Positions 1-11,036 of a stretch of DNA of 64,000 nt are shown here, in pieces. The translations under genes were made by a program, and so were the position numbers. Origin of the DNA: Nitrosomonas sp. (GTDB taxonomy: Bacteria > Pseudomonadota > Gammaproteobacteria > Burkholderiales > Nitrosomonadaceae); NCBI RefSeq assembly GCF_020852615.1, contig NZ_JADZAJ010000021.1, positions 37,286-101,285 of the forward strand. Reading direction: 5' to 3'. Below the pieces are notes generated by a model, which was not told the DNA's origin, ran no database searches, and saw only the letters and a list, made by a program, of their open reading frames with translations. Within the stretch, counting starts at the first letter, position 1. Each line of letters opens with the position of its first letter.

Positions 1-494
1 TGAATGATATTTTCAACATCTTCACCAACATATCCGGCTTCTGTCAGTGTTGTTGCATCAGCAATAACAAACGGAACATCCAGCAACCTTGCCAGCGTCT
101 GCGCCAGCAAAGTCTTACCGGATCCAGTGGGCCCTATCAGCAGAATATTGCTCTTGGAAAGCTCGATATCATCACTGCTGCTGGTCTTCGACAGGTTTTT
201 TAACCGTTTGTAGTGATTGTAGACGGCAACAGAAAGTATTTTTTTTGCAGACTCCTGCCCGATAACATACTGGTCCAGTGTCTCGCAAATTTCATGGGGG
301 GTTGGCAGGCTGGTTTTAGTCAGTTTGGCAGTTTCATCAACCTGAATTTCCTCACGAATAATGTCATTACAAAGATCGACACATTCATCGCAAATGAATA
401 CGGAGGGCCCGGCAATCAGTTTCCTGACCTCTCGCTGACTCTTTCCACAAAAAGAACAATACAAAAGTTTTTCGTCGTTTGTTTTTTCGGCCAT
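1..494 (-). CDS. clpX: ClpX, ATP-dependent Clp protease ATP-binding subunit (N-terminal part, runs off the window)
   Basis: AAA+ unfoldase that recognises substrates and threads them into ClpP in the cytoplasm. The visible ~164 residues hold the N-terminal four-cysteine zinc-binding domain (CSFC near residues 13-16 and CDEC near 36-39) and the Walker A motif GPTGSGKT followed by the start of the AAA+ module. Translation begins at one of two adjacent ATG codons (494 or 497); a purine-rich GGGGTGG lies just upstream and I chose the MAEK start. It lies 60 bases after clpP on the same strand, in the usual tig-clpP-clpX order. The C-terminal two thirds lie outside the window. Confidence 0.97.
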   Translation of the reverse strand, partial: MAEKTNDEKLLYCSFCGKSQREVRKLIAGPSVFICDECVDLCNDIIREEIQVDETAKLTKTSLPTPHEICETLDQYVIGQESAKKILSVAVYNHYKRLKNLSKTSSSDDIELSKSNILLIGPTGSGKTLLAQTLARLLDVPFVIADATTLTEAGYVGEDVENII

Positions 495-554
495 CATTCC
501 ACCCCGCAATCATCGAACGAACCTTGCCCGTTACACAGAAAAGGCAATCTGGTT

Positions 555-1199
555 TTATTTCTGTTTTACTTCTCTACTGGTCAATACCGCATCCACCAGA
601 CCATACTTTACCGCAGCCTCTGCACCAAGAAAATTGTCACGATCCGTATCCCGCTCAACAGCCTTGACTGTTTGACCGGTATGTTTGGCCATAATTTCAT
701 TTAATCGGCTTTTCAGCGCCAGAATTTCCTTCGCATGTATCTCTATATCGGATGCCTGCCCCTGAAACCCGCCCATTGGCTGGTGAATCATGACACGCGA
801 ATTTGGCAGACAGTAACGCTTTCCTTTGGCACCTGCTGTCAGTAACAGCGCCCCCATACTGGCCGCCTGGCCTATACAAAGCGTACTGACATCCGGCTTG
901 ATGAATTGCATGGTGTCATATACAGCCAAACCCGCTGTCACAAGACCGCCGGGAGAATTGATATACAGGAAAATATCTTTCTCTGAATTTTCAGATTCCA
1001 AAAACAGAAGCTGGGCAACCACCAGATTGGCGGAAGATTCTGTAACAGGTCCCACGAGGAAAATAATCCTCTCCCTGAGCAGCCTCGAATAAATATCATA
1101 GGCGCGCTCCCCCCTGCCACTGGTTTCGATAACCATGGGGATTAAACCTAACCCTGCCGTATCCAATCCACCTTTCTCCTGATCAACTGTTGACTGCAT
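555..1199 (-). CDS. clpP: ClpP, ATP-dependent Clp protease proteolytic subunit
   Basis: Serine peptidase that forms the tetradecameric proteolytic chamber used by ClpX or ClpA. At 214 residues it has family length. The catalytic serine is in GQAASMG (about Ser114), the histidine in MIHQPMGG (about His139), and the aspartate in ERDTDRD (about Asp184). The start overlaps the last 17 bases of tig, which suggests translational coupling, and clpX follows after 60 bases. The N-terminal ~20 residues before the conserved IPMVIE segment are a propeptide, as in other ClpP proteins. Nothing is unusual. Confidence 0.97.
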   Translation of the reverse strand: MQSTVDQEKGGLDTAGLGLIPMVIETSGRGERAYDIYSRLLRERIIFLVGPVTESSANLVVAQLLFLESENSEKDIFLYINSPGGLVTAGLAVYDTMQFIKPDVSTLCIGQAASMGALLLTAGAKGKRYCLPNSRVMIHQPMGGFQGQASDIEIHAKEILALKSRLNEIMAKHTGQTVKAVERDTDRDNFLGAEAAVKYGLVDAVLTSREVKQK

Positions 1200-2502
1200 A
1201 GGTATGTCCCATCAATTCGTCAAAGGTAACATTCTGATCAACAACTTTTGCATTATCCAACAACCATAATACGGCATTATCCTCCAGTACAAGCGGCTCA
1301 ATTTCCTTAAGGCGCTCTGGTGATGCGTAATGCCATTTGACAACCTGCTCAGGATTTTCATAACCCTGGGCATGTTCTTCGATAAAACTTTTAATCTGTT
1401 CAGGCTTGACACCCAATTCGTGCGTATTAATTAGCTCGGATAAAATAAGACCCAATCTGACGCGTCGCTCGGCTTTTTCCAGAAACATGTCCCGCTGTAA
1501 ATTCGGATCTTTATGAAGACCGCGCGCAGTACGCGTACTTTGCATTTCCTCAACCAGCCGATCCGCCTCCTGCCGGATCAGAACTCTGGGAACCTGTATC
1601 GAAACCTTATCCAGCAAGGCTTGCATGATTTGTTCCTTGAGCCTGTTACGAATACGCTGGGCCGTTTCACGTTGAAGATTAGCCTTTATTTCCGATCGCA
1701 TTCTATCAATATCCCCCTCCGGGATACCTAACGCTTTGGCAAATTCGCTATCAACCTCCGGCAGCCTGGGAGCTTCGAGTTGATTGAGTCTGACAGTAAA
1801 ACTGACCTTCTTTCCAGCAATATCTTTACCCGGATAATCCGCAGGGAAAGTCATATCAAATGTTTTTTCCTGCCCCACGGTCATACCTTGAATGGCTGAT
1901 TCAAAATCAGCAAGCAGGTGTCCATCTCCAAGGATAACGCTATAGTTGCTCGCTTTCCCACCGGGGAAAGCTTCTCCGTCAAGCAGCCCCTGGTAATCAA
2001 CAGTAACCCGGTCACCCGTTTGTGCCGGACGCTCAGCTGGTTCATAAGCGGCTCGCTGTTTGCGCAGAATATCCAGTGTTTTCTGGATTTCAGCATCCCC
2101 GATCTGTAAAGCCGGTTTATTAACCGTAATTGAGCTTAAGTCTCCCAATTCAACATCAGGATAGATTTCAAAGGTTGCACGAAACTCATAGCTTGTTGCG
2201 TCACTTACACCCGAATTTTTAGATTCAAAATCCGGAACACCTGCAACACGATATTTTTCCTGATTAACCACCTCACTAAACTGCTGCTGCAACAGCTCAC
2301 TCAGCACTTCATGCTCGATCTGGTGACCGTATTGCTGAATTACCATTTTTAACGGAACCTTGCCCGGACGGAATCCCTGAATCTTGACCCTGGGAGCCAG
2401 GCGCTTCAGTCGTACCCCTACCTCAACCTCAACTTTTTCTCGTGAAACAGAAAGTTCAATAATGCGCTCCAGCGGGTTGGAGGCTTCCCCTTGTGTCTGC
2501 AT
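1183..2502 (-). CDS. tig: Trigger factor, ribosome-associated chaperone and peptidyl-prolyl isomerase
   Basis: First chaperone met by nascent chains at the ribosome exit tunnel. The 439-residue protein shows the N-terminal ribosome-binding domain with the GFRPGKVP signature near residues 41-48, a central FKBP-type PPIase domain (about 150-250, with the VTVDYQG segment), and a long helical C-terminal domain. It is the first gene of tig-clpP-clpX; its end overlaps clpP by 17 bases. A tRNA-Leu gene lies about 80 bases upstream on the same strand. The first residues ([11 protein letters not shown]) are slightly longer than in many trigger factors, but no better start is visible. Confidence 0.96.
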   Translation of the reverse strand: MQTQGEASNPLERIIELSVSREKVEVEVGVRLKRLAPRVKIQGFRPGKVPLKMVIQQYGHQIEHEVLSELLQQQFSEVVNQEKYRVAGVPDFESKNSGVSDATSYEFRATFEIYPDVELGDLSSITVNKPALQIGDAEIQKTLDILRKQRAAYEPAERPAQTGDRVTVDYQGLLDGEAFPGGKASNYSVILGDGHLLADFESAIQGMTVGQEKTFDMTFPADYPGKDIAGKKVSFTVRLNQLEAPRLPEVDSEFAKALGIPEGDIDRMRSEIKANLQRETAQRIRNRLKEQIMQALLDKVSIQVPRVLIRQEADRLVEEMQSTRTARGLHKDPNLQRDMFLEKAERRVRLGLILSELINTHELGVKPEQIKSFIEEHAQGYENPEQVVKWHYASPERLKEIEPLVLEDNAVLWLLDNAKVVDQNVTFDELMGHTYAVNS

Positions 2503-2583
2503 CTGTTTTCCTGAACTGATAAGTAACTTTAATCAAACAAGCGGTACGATCATGCTGCACTCAATTTGGCCGGATCCTTTCCA

Positions 2584-2669
<86 letters not shown>

Positions 2670-2839
2670 GCGCCGGTTATTCCGGGGACAAGACCTGTGT
2701 CCTTTTAAAAAAAGGATCACCTGCTGCCAAAACTGCTACCTGCATAGCTGCAATATGAACTTCCACGCAACCGATCACACCACAACCTTTTGCGGCCGAT
2801 TATACCTTCTTCCAGCAGGCATCGCTGATTTCCTGCCCG

Positions 2840-3604
2840 CTATGTGCCTTGTTCCTTCTGACCGCTGAAGGTTTTGCCGGTTATGCCGACACTATCCGGC
2901 CCCATCAGGAAAAGATAGGTTTCCATCAAATCCGCCGGTTTGGGCAACAAACGATTATTGCTGCCAGGGTGCGTTTTTGTACGCTGTGGTGTATCTACGG
3001 CACCGGGGATCAATGCATTGACCCGCAAATTCGGATACATCTCCCACTCCCCGGCCTGAATTTTAACCAGCACCTCAACACCTGCCTTCGCCACTGCAAA
3101 AGCTCCCCAATAAGCGGCAGGAGCCTGGCCGTGAGTATCTCCTGTCATGATCACACTGGCATCCGGAGATGCATTGAGCAATGGAAAGCAAGCACGAGTC
3201 AGCATGGCGGGCACCAGCAGATTAACTGCCATAATGGTCTGCCAATGCTCAGATGTATGAAAAGCAAGCGGCATCGGACCATAAGTCCAGGCGGCATTGT
3301 GCAGAATACCATCCAGCCTGCCGAGCTGAGAGGCAATCGCCTCAGTCAGCTCGGCAACAGTAGCTTCTGTTGCCTGCTCATAATCAAACGGTAAAATAAC
3401 TGCGGAAGCTTTGCCAAGCGCTTCGATTTCATCGTACACCTGTTCAAGTTTCCCGGTTTTACGGCCATGAAGAATAACTGTGGCGCCGTGTTCCGCATAA
3501 GCCAGAGCAGCAGCACGTCCAATACCCTGTCCGGCGCCCGTAACCAGGATAACCCTGTCTGCAAGTAAATTACGGCCACCCGAATATGTTTTCAAAGTAT
3601 CCAA
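2840..3604 (-). CDS. YciK-like short-chain dehydrogenase/reductase with degenerate active site
   Basis: Rossmann-fold SDR protein closest in style to YciK. The cofactor motif VTGAGQGIGRA is intact near the N-terminus and the core LHNAA replaces the usual NNAG. In the active site the expected YxxxK reads FAVAK: the tyrosine is Phe169 and the lysine is Lys173 (numbered from the start chosen). The usual catalytic serine region reads MTGDTHG. A nucleotide-binding fold is therefore clear, but classical SDR chemistry is doubtful. I chose the TTG at 3604, with GGAAA seven bases upstream, because the longer reading frame to 3646 runs through the groEL terminator hairpin. Transcribed in the same direction as groEL, but separated from it by that terminator. 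Confidence 0.8.
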   Translation of the reverse strand: MDTLKTYSGGRNLLADRVILVTGAGQGIGRAAALAYAEHGATVILHGRKTGKLEQVYDEIEALGKASAVILPFDYEQATEATVAELTEAIASQLGRLDGILHNAAWTYGPMPLAFHTSEHWQTIMAVNLLVPAMLTRACFPLLNASPDASVIMTGDTHGQAPAAYWGAFAVAKAGVEVLVKIQAGEWEMYPNLRVNALIPGAVDTPQRTKTHPGSNNRLLPKPADLMETYLFLMGPDSVGITGKTFSGQKEQGT

Positions 3605-3626
3605 TAGCGTTTTCCAGCACGATCGA

Positions 3627-3680
3627 TAAAAAACCAAAAACCACAACGGCCGGTATTTTGCCTACCGATCCGTTGTGGTT
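3627..3680 (-). terminator. Rho-independent terminator of groES-groEL
   Basis: On the minus strand an 11-bp stem AACCACAACGG / CCGTTGTGGTT (3670-3680 with 3639-3649) encloses a second stem CGGTA/TACCG and is followed by a T-rich run (TTTGGTTTTTT). It starts 35 bases after the groEL stop codon. This is a convincing intrinsic terminator and also argues against the longest start of the following SDR gene. Confidence 0.88.
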
Positions 3681-3714
3681 CCCGATTACAAACAGATAGA
3701 CCGGTCGTGGTCGA

Positions 3715-5373
<1,659 letters not shown>

Positions 5374-5401
5374 TCAGTTGGTTATTTAATTTAATAATCC
5401 A

Positions 5402-5692
5402 TTAACCTTCAATCACACCCATGATGTCTTCTTCACGCATCACCAGGAATTCTTCACCCTTAATTTTCACGGCTTGACCGGCATACTTTCCAAACAGCAC
5501 CTTGTCGCCAACTTTGACCTCCAGTGCGCGGATTTTGCCATCTTCACCCACTTTTCCTTTGCCAACGGCGATAATCTCACCCTGATCCGGCTTTTCTGCC
5601 GCGGTATCAGGAATGACGATGCCGGATGCTGTCTTGCGCTCTTCTTCCAGTCGCTTGACAATTACACGATCATGCAAAGGGCGGATATTCAT
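5402..5692 (-). CDS. groES: GroES, 10 kDa co-chaperonin
   Basis: Heptameric lid of the GroEL chamber. At 96 residues it has the standard length, starting [14 protein letters not shown] and containing the mobile-loop segment [12 protein letters not shown] near residues 18-29 that binds GroEL. The ribosome binding site TAGGAG is well placed upstream. It is the first gene of the groESL operon. A perfect CIRCE inverted repeat lies about 100 bases upstream, so HrcA control is expected. Confidence 0.98.
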   Translation of the reverse strand: MNIRPLHDRVIVKRLEEERKTASGIVIPDTAAEKPDQGEIIAVGKGKVGEDGKIRALEVKVGDKVLFGKYAGQAVKIKGEEFLVMREEDIMGVIEG

Positions 5693-5789
5693 AGTCCTTT
5701 TCTCCTACAATGATTAACGAAAGTGATTAGAAATTTTATTATTTGATCCAATAAGCACCTGCACCTGTTGAGTGTAAGCAAACGGACTG

Positions 5790-5816
5790 TTAGCACTCAA
5801 CGTCAGTGAGTGCTAA
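5790..5816. promoter_or_regulatory. CIRCE operator (HrcA binding site) upstream of groESL
   Basis: The sequence TTAGCACTC, nine bases, GAGTGCTAA matches the CIRCE consensus at all 18 arm positions. It lies between divergent groES (start 5692) and bioA (start 5849), so HrcA bound here should repress groESL. It ends only 33 bases from the bioA start, so it may also influence bioA. Confidence 0.95.
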
Positions 5817-5848
5817 TAATAGAGACTGTCATAAGGAATTTCAAGCCC

Positions 5849-7159
5849 GTGAACGATAAAAAATCAGCTTTGCATAACCGGTGCGCTGTCTGGCACCCCT
5901 GTACCCAAATGAAACATCATGAAGCCTATCCCCCTGTACTGATTACCAGAGGAAAAGGAATCTGGTTACATGATGCTGATGGGAAACGGTATCTGGATAC
6001 CATCAGTTCATGGTGGGTTAATTTGTTTGGACACTGCAACCCCCGCATCAATGCCGCCATCATCGATCAGCTGGGTAAGCTGGAACACGCCATGCTGGCC
6101 GGGCTGGCGCATGAACCGGTTGTCGAGTTGTCAGCACGGCTAAGTACCATAACACCAGGTGATTTAAGTCACTGTTTTTATGCCAGCGATGGCGCATCAG
6201 CCAATGAAATCGCACTCAAAATGAGTTTTCATTACTGGCAGCAAAGCGGTTTCCCTCAAAAGACTCAATTTGTTAATTTACAAAACGGTTATCACGGAGA
6301 AACCCTGGGAGCATTATCGGTCACTGATGTGCCGATTTTTCGGCAGGTTTATGCACCATTGTTACGTCCCGCCCATGTAGTGCGCACACCTGACTGGCGC
6401 TTTGCTGAAACCGGAGAAACGCCGGAAGCGTATGCACTGAGAGCTGCTGCTGAACTGGAAAAACACCTTGCAGAGCATCATGCCAGTACAGCCGCGCTGA
6501 TTCTGGAGCCACTGGTACAGGGAGCCGTCGGAATGGGAATGTATCATCCGGTTTACCTGCAGCGTGCACGGGAAATCTGCAATACCTACCGGGTTCACCT
6601 GATTGCAGATGAAATCGCAGTGGGATTCGGCCGGACAGGCACCCTGTTTGCCTGCGAACAGGCGGCTGTCACCCCGGATTTTATGTGTCTTGCCAAAGGG
6701 TTGAGCGGCGGATATCTGCCATTATCCGTTGTTCTGACCAATGATACGGTTTACCAGACGTTCTATAACGACCAGGCCAGCCGGGCTTTTCTTCATTCAC
6801 ATTCACACTCCGGCAATGCACTTGCCTGCCGCGCTGCACTGGCCACACTTGATATCATTGAGCAGGATAACGTGATCGAAATGAACCGCCACAAAGCCGG
6901 TTTTCTCAACCAATGCCTGCAGCCCGTCCAGGCACATCCGAGCGTCAGACACTTTCGTAACTGCGGCATGATCTGGGCCTTTGAAGTCGAAAACCCCCAA
7001 CCGGATTTCACACACCGGTTTGCACAGGCCGGGCTGAAGCATCAGCTTCTGATACGCCCTATGGGAAATTCAGTCTACATTATGCCGCCGTATATCATTA
7101 ATGAAGAAGAAATGGTACTCATGTCACAGGCCATTCTGAACATTCTCAATGAAATATAA
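5849..7159 (+). CDS. bioA: Adenosylmethionine-8-amino-7-oxononanoate aminotransferase (biotin synthesis)
   Basis: PLP-dependent class III aminotransferase that converts KAPA to DAPA using S-adenosylmethionine as amino donor, in biotin synthesis. The 436-residue protein shows WHPCTQM near the N-terminus, SSWWVNLFGH, YHGETLGALSV, the aspartate motif LIADEIAVGFGRTG, and the PLP lysine in CLAKGLSGGYLPLS. The GTG at 5849 has AAGGA ten bases upstream and is preferred to an upstream GTG inside CIRCE. No other bio gene is nearby. The downstream MBL-fold gene starts 7 bases after the stop and is probably co-transcribed. Confidence 0.94.
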   Translation: MNDKKSALHNRCAVWHPCTQMKHHEAYPPVLITRGKGIWLHDADGKRYLDTISSWWVNLFGHCNPRINAAIIDQLGKLEHAMLAGLAHEPVVELSARLSTITPGDLSHCFYASDGASANEIALKMSFHYWQQSGFPQKTQFVNLQNGYHGETLGALSVTDVPIFRQVYAPLLRPAHVVRTPDWRFAETGETPEAYALRAAAELEKHLAEHHASTAALILEPLVQGAVGMGMYHPVYLQRAREICNTYRVHLIADEIAVGFGRTGTLFACEQAAVTPDFMCLAKGLSGGYLPLSVVLTNDTVYQTFYNDQASRAFLHSHSHSGNALACRAALATLDIIEQDNVIEMNRHKAGFLNQCLQPVQAHPSVRHFRNCGMIWAFEVENPQPDFTHRFAQAGLKHQLLIRPMGNSVYIMPPYIINEEEMVLMSQAILNILNEI

Positions 7160-7166
7160 CTCGCCC

Positions 7167-8573
7167 ATGCAGATCACTTTTCTGGGTGCAGCAGGAGAAG
7201 TCACCGGGTCATGCTATCTGGTTGAAACGGCAGAGGTCCGTTTCCTGGTGGATTGCGGCATGTTTCAGGGCGGGCGGGATGCCGATCACAAAAACAGTAC
7301 TGCAATCGACTTTAATCCCGAAACAATCGATTTTGTTTTACTGACCCACGCACATGTGGATCATTCCGGATTATTGCCGCGCCTGGCTGTACTGGGCTTC
7401 CGGGGGCCTGTCTACATGACTGGCGCCACGGCTGATTTGCTCGCCGTTATTCTGAGGGACAGCGCCCATATTCAGGAAAAAGAAGCGGAATGGCATACCA
7501 AAACGGCGTTGCGTAATAAACGCTCGTTGAATCATAAACATACACCGCTTTATACGGTTACTCAGGCCGAAACCTTTCTCAGACAAATACGCCGCATCAA
7601 TTACGATGAACCCTGTCAGCCACATCCATCGGTACGTTGCCAGTTTCGCGATGCCGGGCACATTATCGGATCAGCCATTATTGAGGTCTGGCTGAAATCA
7701 GGTCCGCAGCATAAAAAAATTGTTTTCTCGGGCGATCTGGGACAGCGAGGTCATCCAATCGTGCGCGATCCGACGCTCATCCAGGAAGCTGATTACCTGC
7801 TGGTTGAATCCACTTACGGCAACCGCTGTCACCGCAGCATGCAGGATACACGTGATGAGCTGGTGGAAATCATTAACCGGACGCTCACGAAAAACCGCGG
7901 CAACATCATCGTGCCGGCTTTTTCAGTTGGTCGTACTCAGGATCTGCTGTTTCTGCTGGCCGATCTGCAGCGACAGGGACGACTGGGCACCATGGAGGTT
8001 TATGTGGATTCACCCATGGCCCTGGCTGTTACAGAAATTACGCTCAGCCACAGGGAATTACTCGACAGGGAAACCATCAATGCGCTGAACTGGCACGATC
8101 AGCACAATGAAAACCTGCACATCCATCTCACACAGGAAATTGAGGACTCAATCCGGCTCAATCACATACGATCCGGTGCAATTATTATCTCCGCCAGCGG
8201 TATGTGTAATGCCGGGCGTATTAAATATCACCTGAAATACAATCTGCCCAGGCCCGAATGCAGTATTTTGTTTACCGGCTTTCAGGCGGCAGAAACATTG
8301 GGTCGCAAGCTGGTGGATGGCAACAAAAATGTGCGTATTTTTGGTGAACAAATCCCTGTGCGCGCATCGATTCATACTGTTGGCGGACTCTCCGCCCACG
8401 CGGATCAGCAGGAGTTGCTCAACTGGTTAAAGGGATTCCACCGGCCGCCCCTGAAAACATTTGTCGTTCATGGCGAGCCCGATAATGCTGAAGCTTTTGC
8501 TGGTGTCATTCGGGAACAACTGCAGTGGCCTGTAAGTATTCCCCGGCGCATGACAATCGAACGGCTGGACTGA
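7167..8573 (+). CDS. MBL-fold beta-CASP RNA-processing exonuclease family protein
   Basis: Metallo-beta-lactamase-fold hydrolase of the RNA-specific beta-CASP group (YSH1/CPSF-like). It has the zinc motif THAHVDHSG near residues 58-66, further metal ligands in FRDAGHIIGSA and FSGDLG, the beta-CASP insert (IIVPAFSVGRTQDLLF, SPMA), and the C-terminal RMMBL segment with SAHADQQELL and VVHGEPDNAEAF. At 468 residues it has the usual length. The ATG at 7167 gives the canonical MQITFLGAAGEVTGSC beginning. Substrates of these small bacterial versions are mostly uncharacterised; RNA is the family inference. Confidence 0.9.
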   Translation: MQITFLGAAGEVTGSCYLVETAEVRFLVDCGMFQGGRDADHKNSTAIDFNPETIDFVLLTHAHVDHSGLLPRLAVLGFRGPVYMTGATADLLAVILRDSAHIQEKEAEWHTKTALRNKRSLNHKHTPLYTVTQAETFLRQIRRINYDEPCQPHPSVRCQFRDAGHIIGSAIIEVWLKSGPQHKKIVFSGDLGQRGHPIVRDPTLIQEADYLLVESTYGNRCHRSMQDTRDELVEIINRTLTKNRGNIIVPAFSVGRTQDLLFLLADLQRQGRLGTMEVYVDSPMALAVTEITLSHRELLDRETINALNWHDQHNENLHIHLTQEIEDSIRLNHIRSGAIIISASGMCNAGRIKYHLKYNLPRPECSILFTGFQAAETLGRKLVDGNKNVRIFGEQIPVRASIHTVGGLSAHADQQELLNWLKGFHRPPLKTFVVHGEPDNAEAFAGVIREQLQWPVSIPRRMTIERLD

Positions 8574-8600
8574 TTCCACTTTCAGCAGAAGGTGGAATCA
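8571..8600 (+). terminator. Hairpin after the bioA/beta-CASP pair, possible terminator
   Basis: Perfect 9-bp inverted repeat TGATTCCAC / GTGGAATCA with a 12-base loop, beginning three bases before the end of the beta-CASP gene and lying between convergent genes. There is no clear T-run on either side, so its role as an intrinsic terminator is uncertain. Confidence 0.45.
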
Positions 8601-8631
8601 GCAATTCCGCAGTCGGTTTCCCGGCTGGAAA

Positions 8632-8940
8632 TTATTTGGTTCTGCTGTTTGCCAGAATAAATTCAGCCAGACGCTGCGCCGGTTCTCCGGTAATGTTGGG
8701 GAAAGAACTCATTGTCATTCCACCTTTATTCACCTTCTCGATAATGGCTTCTTTAGTGGCCATCTTGGAACTCAAGGCCATCACCTTGCCATCTGTTTCC
8801 GGTTTATGACATTTCGTACAGTTCGCATAAAAAATATCCTCGCCACTGGCGTTGGCAGGTGGTGTGTAAGTATCCGTTTTTGCACAGCCTGTCAGTCCGA
8901 TTACTGCAGAAACCGCCAACAACCCGATCGTTTTTTTCAT
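8632..8940 (-). CDS. Monoheme cytochrome c lipoprotein
   Basis: Small c-type cytochrome of 102 residues. The N-terminus MKKTIGLLAVSAVIGLTGC is a lipoprotein signal with lipobox LTGC, so the mature protein should be anchored to a membrane on the periplasmic side. A single CTKCH motif near residue 40 binds heme covalently. The methionine in GGMTMSSFPN is the likely distal ligand. The ATG at 8940 has GGAG six bases upstream; the ATG at 8946 would touch that site. It stands alone, divergent from xthA. An electron-transfer role is inferred from the family; a specific partner cannot be named. Confidence 0.9.
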   Translation of the reverse strand: MKKTIGLLAVSAVIGLTGCAKTDTYTPPANASGEDIFYANCTKCHKPETDGKVMALSSKMATKEAIIEKVNKGGMTMSSFPNITGEPAQRLAEFILANSRTK

Positions 8941-9083
8941 TTCCATCTCCGTTTAACAAGGGCCGCCATTATAGCTGCTATTCTGCTGCAGTTTACTTAT
9001 CACACCCCTATCCAGTCATGTAACTGCTGGAATTGATGATAGTATTTTCAGCCCGGTTATTTGAGTAACAATCAGAACAAATC

Positions 9084-9848
9084 ATGAAAATTGCTACCTG
9101 GAATGTGAATTCGCTCAAGGTTCGCCTGCCACAGGTGATCAACTGGCTGAACCTCAATCAGCCGGATGTGTTATGCCTGCAGGAAACCAAGCTTCAGGAC
9201 GAGTTTTTTCCGATGGATGACATTGCACAGGCAGGCTACCACTCAACCTTTATCGGGCAAAAAACCTACAACGGTGTTGCCCTGCTGAGTAAGGAAGCCG
9301 GGAGTGATGTCTGTACTGCTTTGCCCGGCCCGGACGATGTGCAGAAAAGGCTGATTGCAGCCACCTATGGAGACTTGCGCATCATTTGCGCTTACGTGCC
9401 AAATGGCGAACATGTCGATTCGGAAAAATACACTTACAAGCTGGAATGGCTATCCCGGTTACACCATTTTCTGCAGCAGGAACAGGCACGTTACGGCCAG
9501 GTGGCCTTGCTGGGCGATTTCAATATTGCTCCGGAAGATCGCGATGTTTATGATCCTGAAGCCTGGCGAGGGCAAGTGTTGTGCAGCGAACCCGAGCGGC
9601 AGGCATTTCGCGGATTGCTGGACACAGGCTTTGTTGACAGTTTTAGCCTGTTTGAACAGCCGGAAAAAACCTACACCTGGTGGGATTATCGCATGATGGC
9701 TTTCCGCCGAAACCGGGGGTTACGCATTGACCACATTCTGTTGAGCCGTGAAATGGCAGATCGCTGTACTGCCTGGCAGGTGGATAAAACCCCCAGAAAA
9801 CTGGAACGCCCGTCCGATCATGCACCAGTATGGGTGGAACTGGCATAA
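9084..9848 (+). CDS. xthA: Exodeoxyribonuclease III (AP endonuclease)
   Basis: Base-excision-repair nuclease that cleaves at abasic sites and digests DNA 3' to 5'. The 254-residue protein opens MKIATWNVNSLKVRLPQV and carries the metal-binding glutamate in CLQETK, the active-site segment LLGDFNIAPEDRDVY, and the catalytic C-terminal SDHAPVW motif. Start and length match the XthA/ExoA family. It is divergent from the cytochrome gene and lies 75 bases before ald. Confidence 0.95.
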   Translation: MKIATWNVNSLKVRLPQVINWLNLNQPDVLCLQETKLQDEFFPMDDIAQAGYHSTFIGQKTYNGVALLSKEAGSDVCTALPGPDDVQKRLIAATYGDLRIICAYVPNGEHVDSEKYTYKLEWLSRLHHFLQQEQARYGQVALLGDFNIAPEDRDVYDPEAWRGQVLCSEPERQAFRGLLDTGFVDSFSLFEQPEKTYTWWDYRMMAFRRNRGLRIDHILLSREMADRCTAWQVDKTPRKLERPSDHAPVWVELA

Positions 9849-9923
9849 ACATTAAAAATAAACATCAGAATTGGCGTATTTGCAGCTTAATCATCAAAAT
9901 CAAATGAAAGGCTTAGGGCGTAA

Positions 9924-11036
9924 ATGATTATTGGATTACCCAAAGAAACAAAAGCAGATGAATACCGGGTCGGGCTGACACCAGGCAGCGTGCACACACT
10001 GATTGGTCGCGGCCATCGTATTCTGGTCGAAACCGGAGCAGGTGCAGGCAGCGTCATTTCTGATCAGGATTATCGTGATGCCGGGGCGGAAATTGTGAAA
10101 CAGGCTGAAGACACCTGGGCAGCGGAGCTGGTGGTCAAGGTAAAGGAACCGACCGAATCGGAGTATCAATATCTGCGAAAAGATTTACTGCTGTTCACTT
10201 ACCTGCACCTGGCCTCAAACAGAATCCTGACAGAAAAGCTGCTCACCAGCGGTACCAGCGCAATAGCCTATGAAACCGTACAGACAGCATCAGGCGCACT
10301 TCCGTTACTGACACCCATGAGCGAAGTGGCAGGACGTATGGCAGTACAGATTGGCGCAACCTATCTGCTGAAAACACAGGGTGGCCGAGGCGTTCTGATG
10401 GGAGGTGTTCCGGGCGTTGCACCGGCTAATGTCGTTATTCTGGGGGCCGGTGTGGTCGGTGCCAATGCCGCGACAGTCGCCGCCGGTATGGGCGCAGCAG
10501 TAACAGCGCTGGATATTAACCATGATCGCCTGAAAGCACTGGATGACCGCTTTTCCGGACGGCTGCAAACCCGTTACTGCGATGCCATCAATGTACGTCA
10601 GGCCGTTTACGAAGCCGATCTGATCATTGGCGCAATCCTGATCCCCGGCGGGCGGTCACCCTGGCTAATCACAAGAGAAATGCTGCCGAAAATGCGCAGC
10701 GGTTCAGTGATTGTCGATGTAGCAGTCGATCAGGGAGGATGTGTGGAAACTACCCGGCCTACCACGCACAGCCACCCGGTTTTCGAAGTTGACGGGGTAT
10801 TGCATTACTGCGTGGCCAATATGCCCGGTGCGGTACCACGCACCAGCACGTTTGCACTGAACAACCAGACTGCCAGCTATGTCGCCACACTGGCAAATGA
10901 TGGCCTGGCAGCCTTGCGCAATAATCAGGCACTGCTAAATGGTCTCAATACACACCATGGACAGGTGACACACCCGGCAGTTGCTGAAGCTTTCGGATTA
11001 CCTTACACGCCCCCACTGGAAGCGCTGGTTGCCTGA
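9924..11036 (+). CDS. ald: Alanine dehydrogenase
   Basis: NAD-dependent enzyme interconverting L-alanine with pyruvate and ammonia. The 370-residue protein begins MIIGLPKETKADEYRVGLTP, has the substrate-binding TYLHLASN segment with the catalytic histidine (near residue 96), the Rossmann motif VILGAGVVGANAA near residues 172-184, and DVAVDQGGCVETTRPTTHSHP around the catalytic aspartate. Family length. It appears monocistronic. In an ammonia oxidiser it could serve in ammonium assimilation or alanine turnover; that is inference. Confidence 0.95.
   Translation: MIIGLPKETKADEYRVGLTPGSVHTLIGRGHRILVETGAGAGSVISDQDYRDAGAEIVKQAEDTWAAELVVKVKEPTESEYQYLRKDLLLFTYLHLASNRILTEKLLTSGTSAIAYETVQTASGALPLLTPMSEVAGRMAVQIGATYLLKTQGGRGVLMGGVPGVAPANVVILGAGVVGANAATVAAGMGAAVTALDINHDRLKALDDRFSGRLQTRYCDAINVRQAVYEADLIIGAILIPGGRSPWLITREMLPKMRSGSVIVDVAVDQGGCVETTRPTTHSHPVFEVDGVLHYCVANMPGAVPRTSTFALNNQTASYVATLANDGLAALRNNQALLNGLNTHHGQVTHPAVAEAFGLPYTPPLEALVA

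Noticed and set aside
213..704. Plus-strand open frame of 163 codons
   Set aside because: It is antisense to clpX and clpP and has no ribosome binding site or family resemblance.
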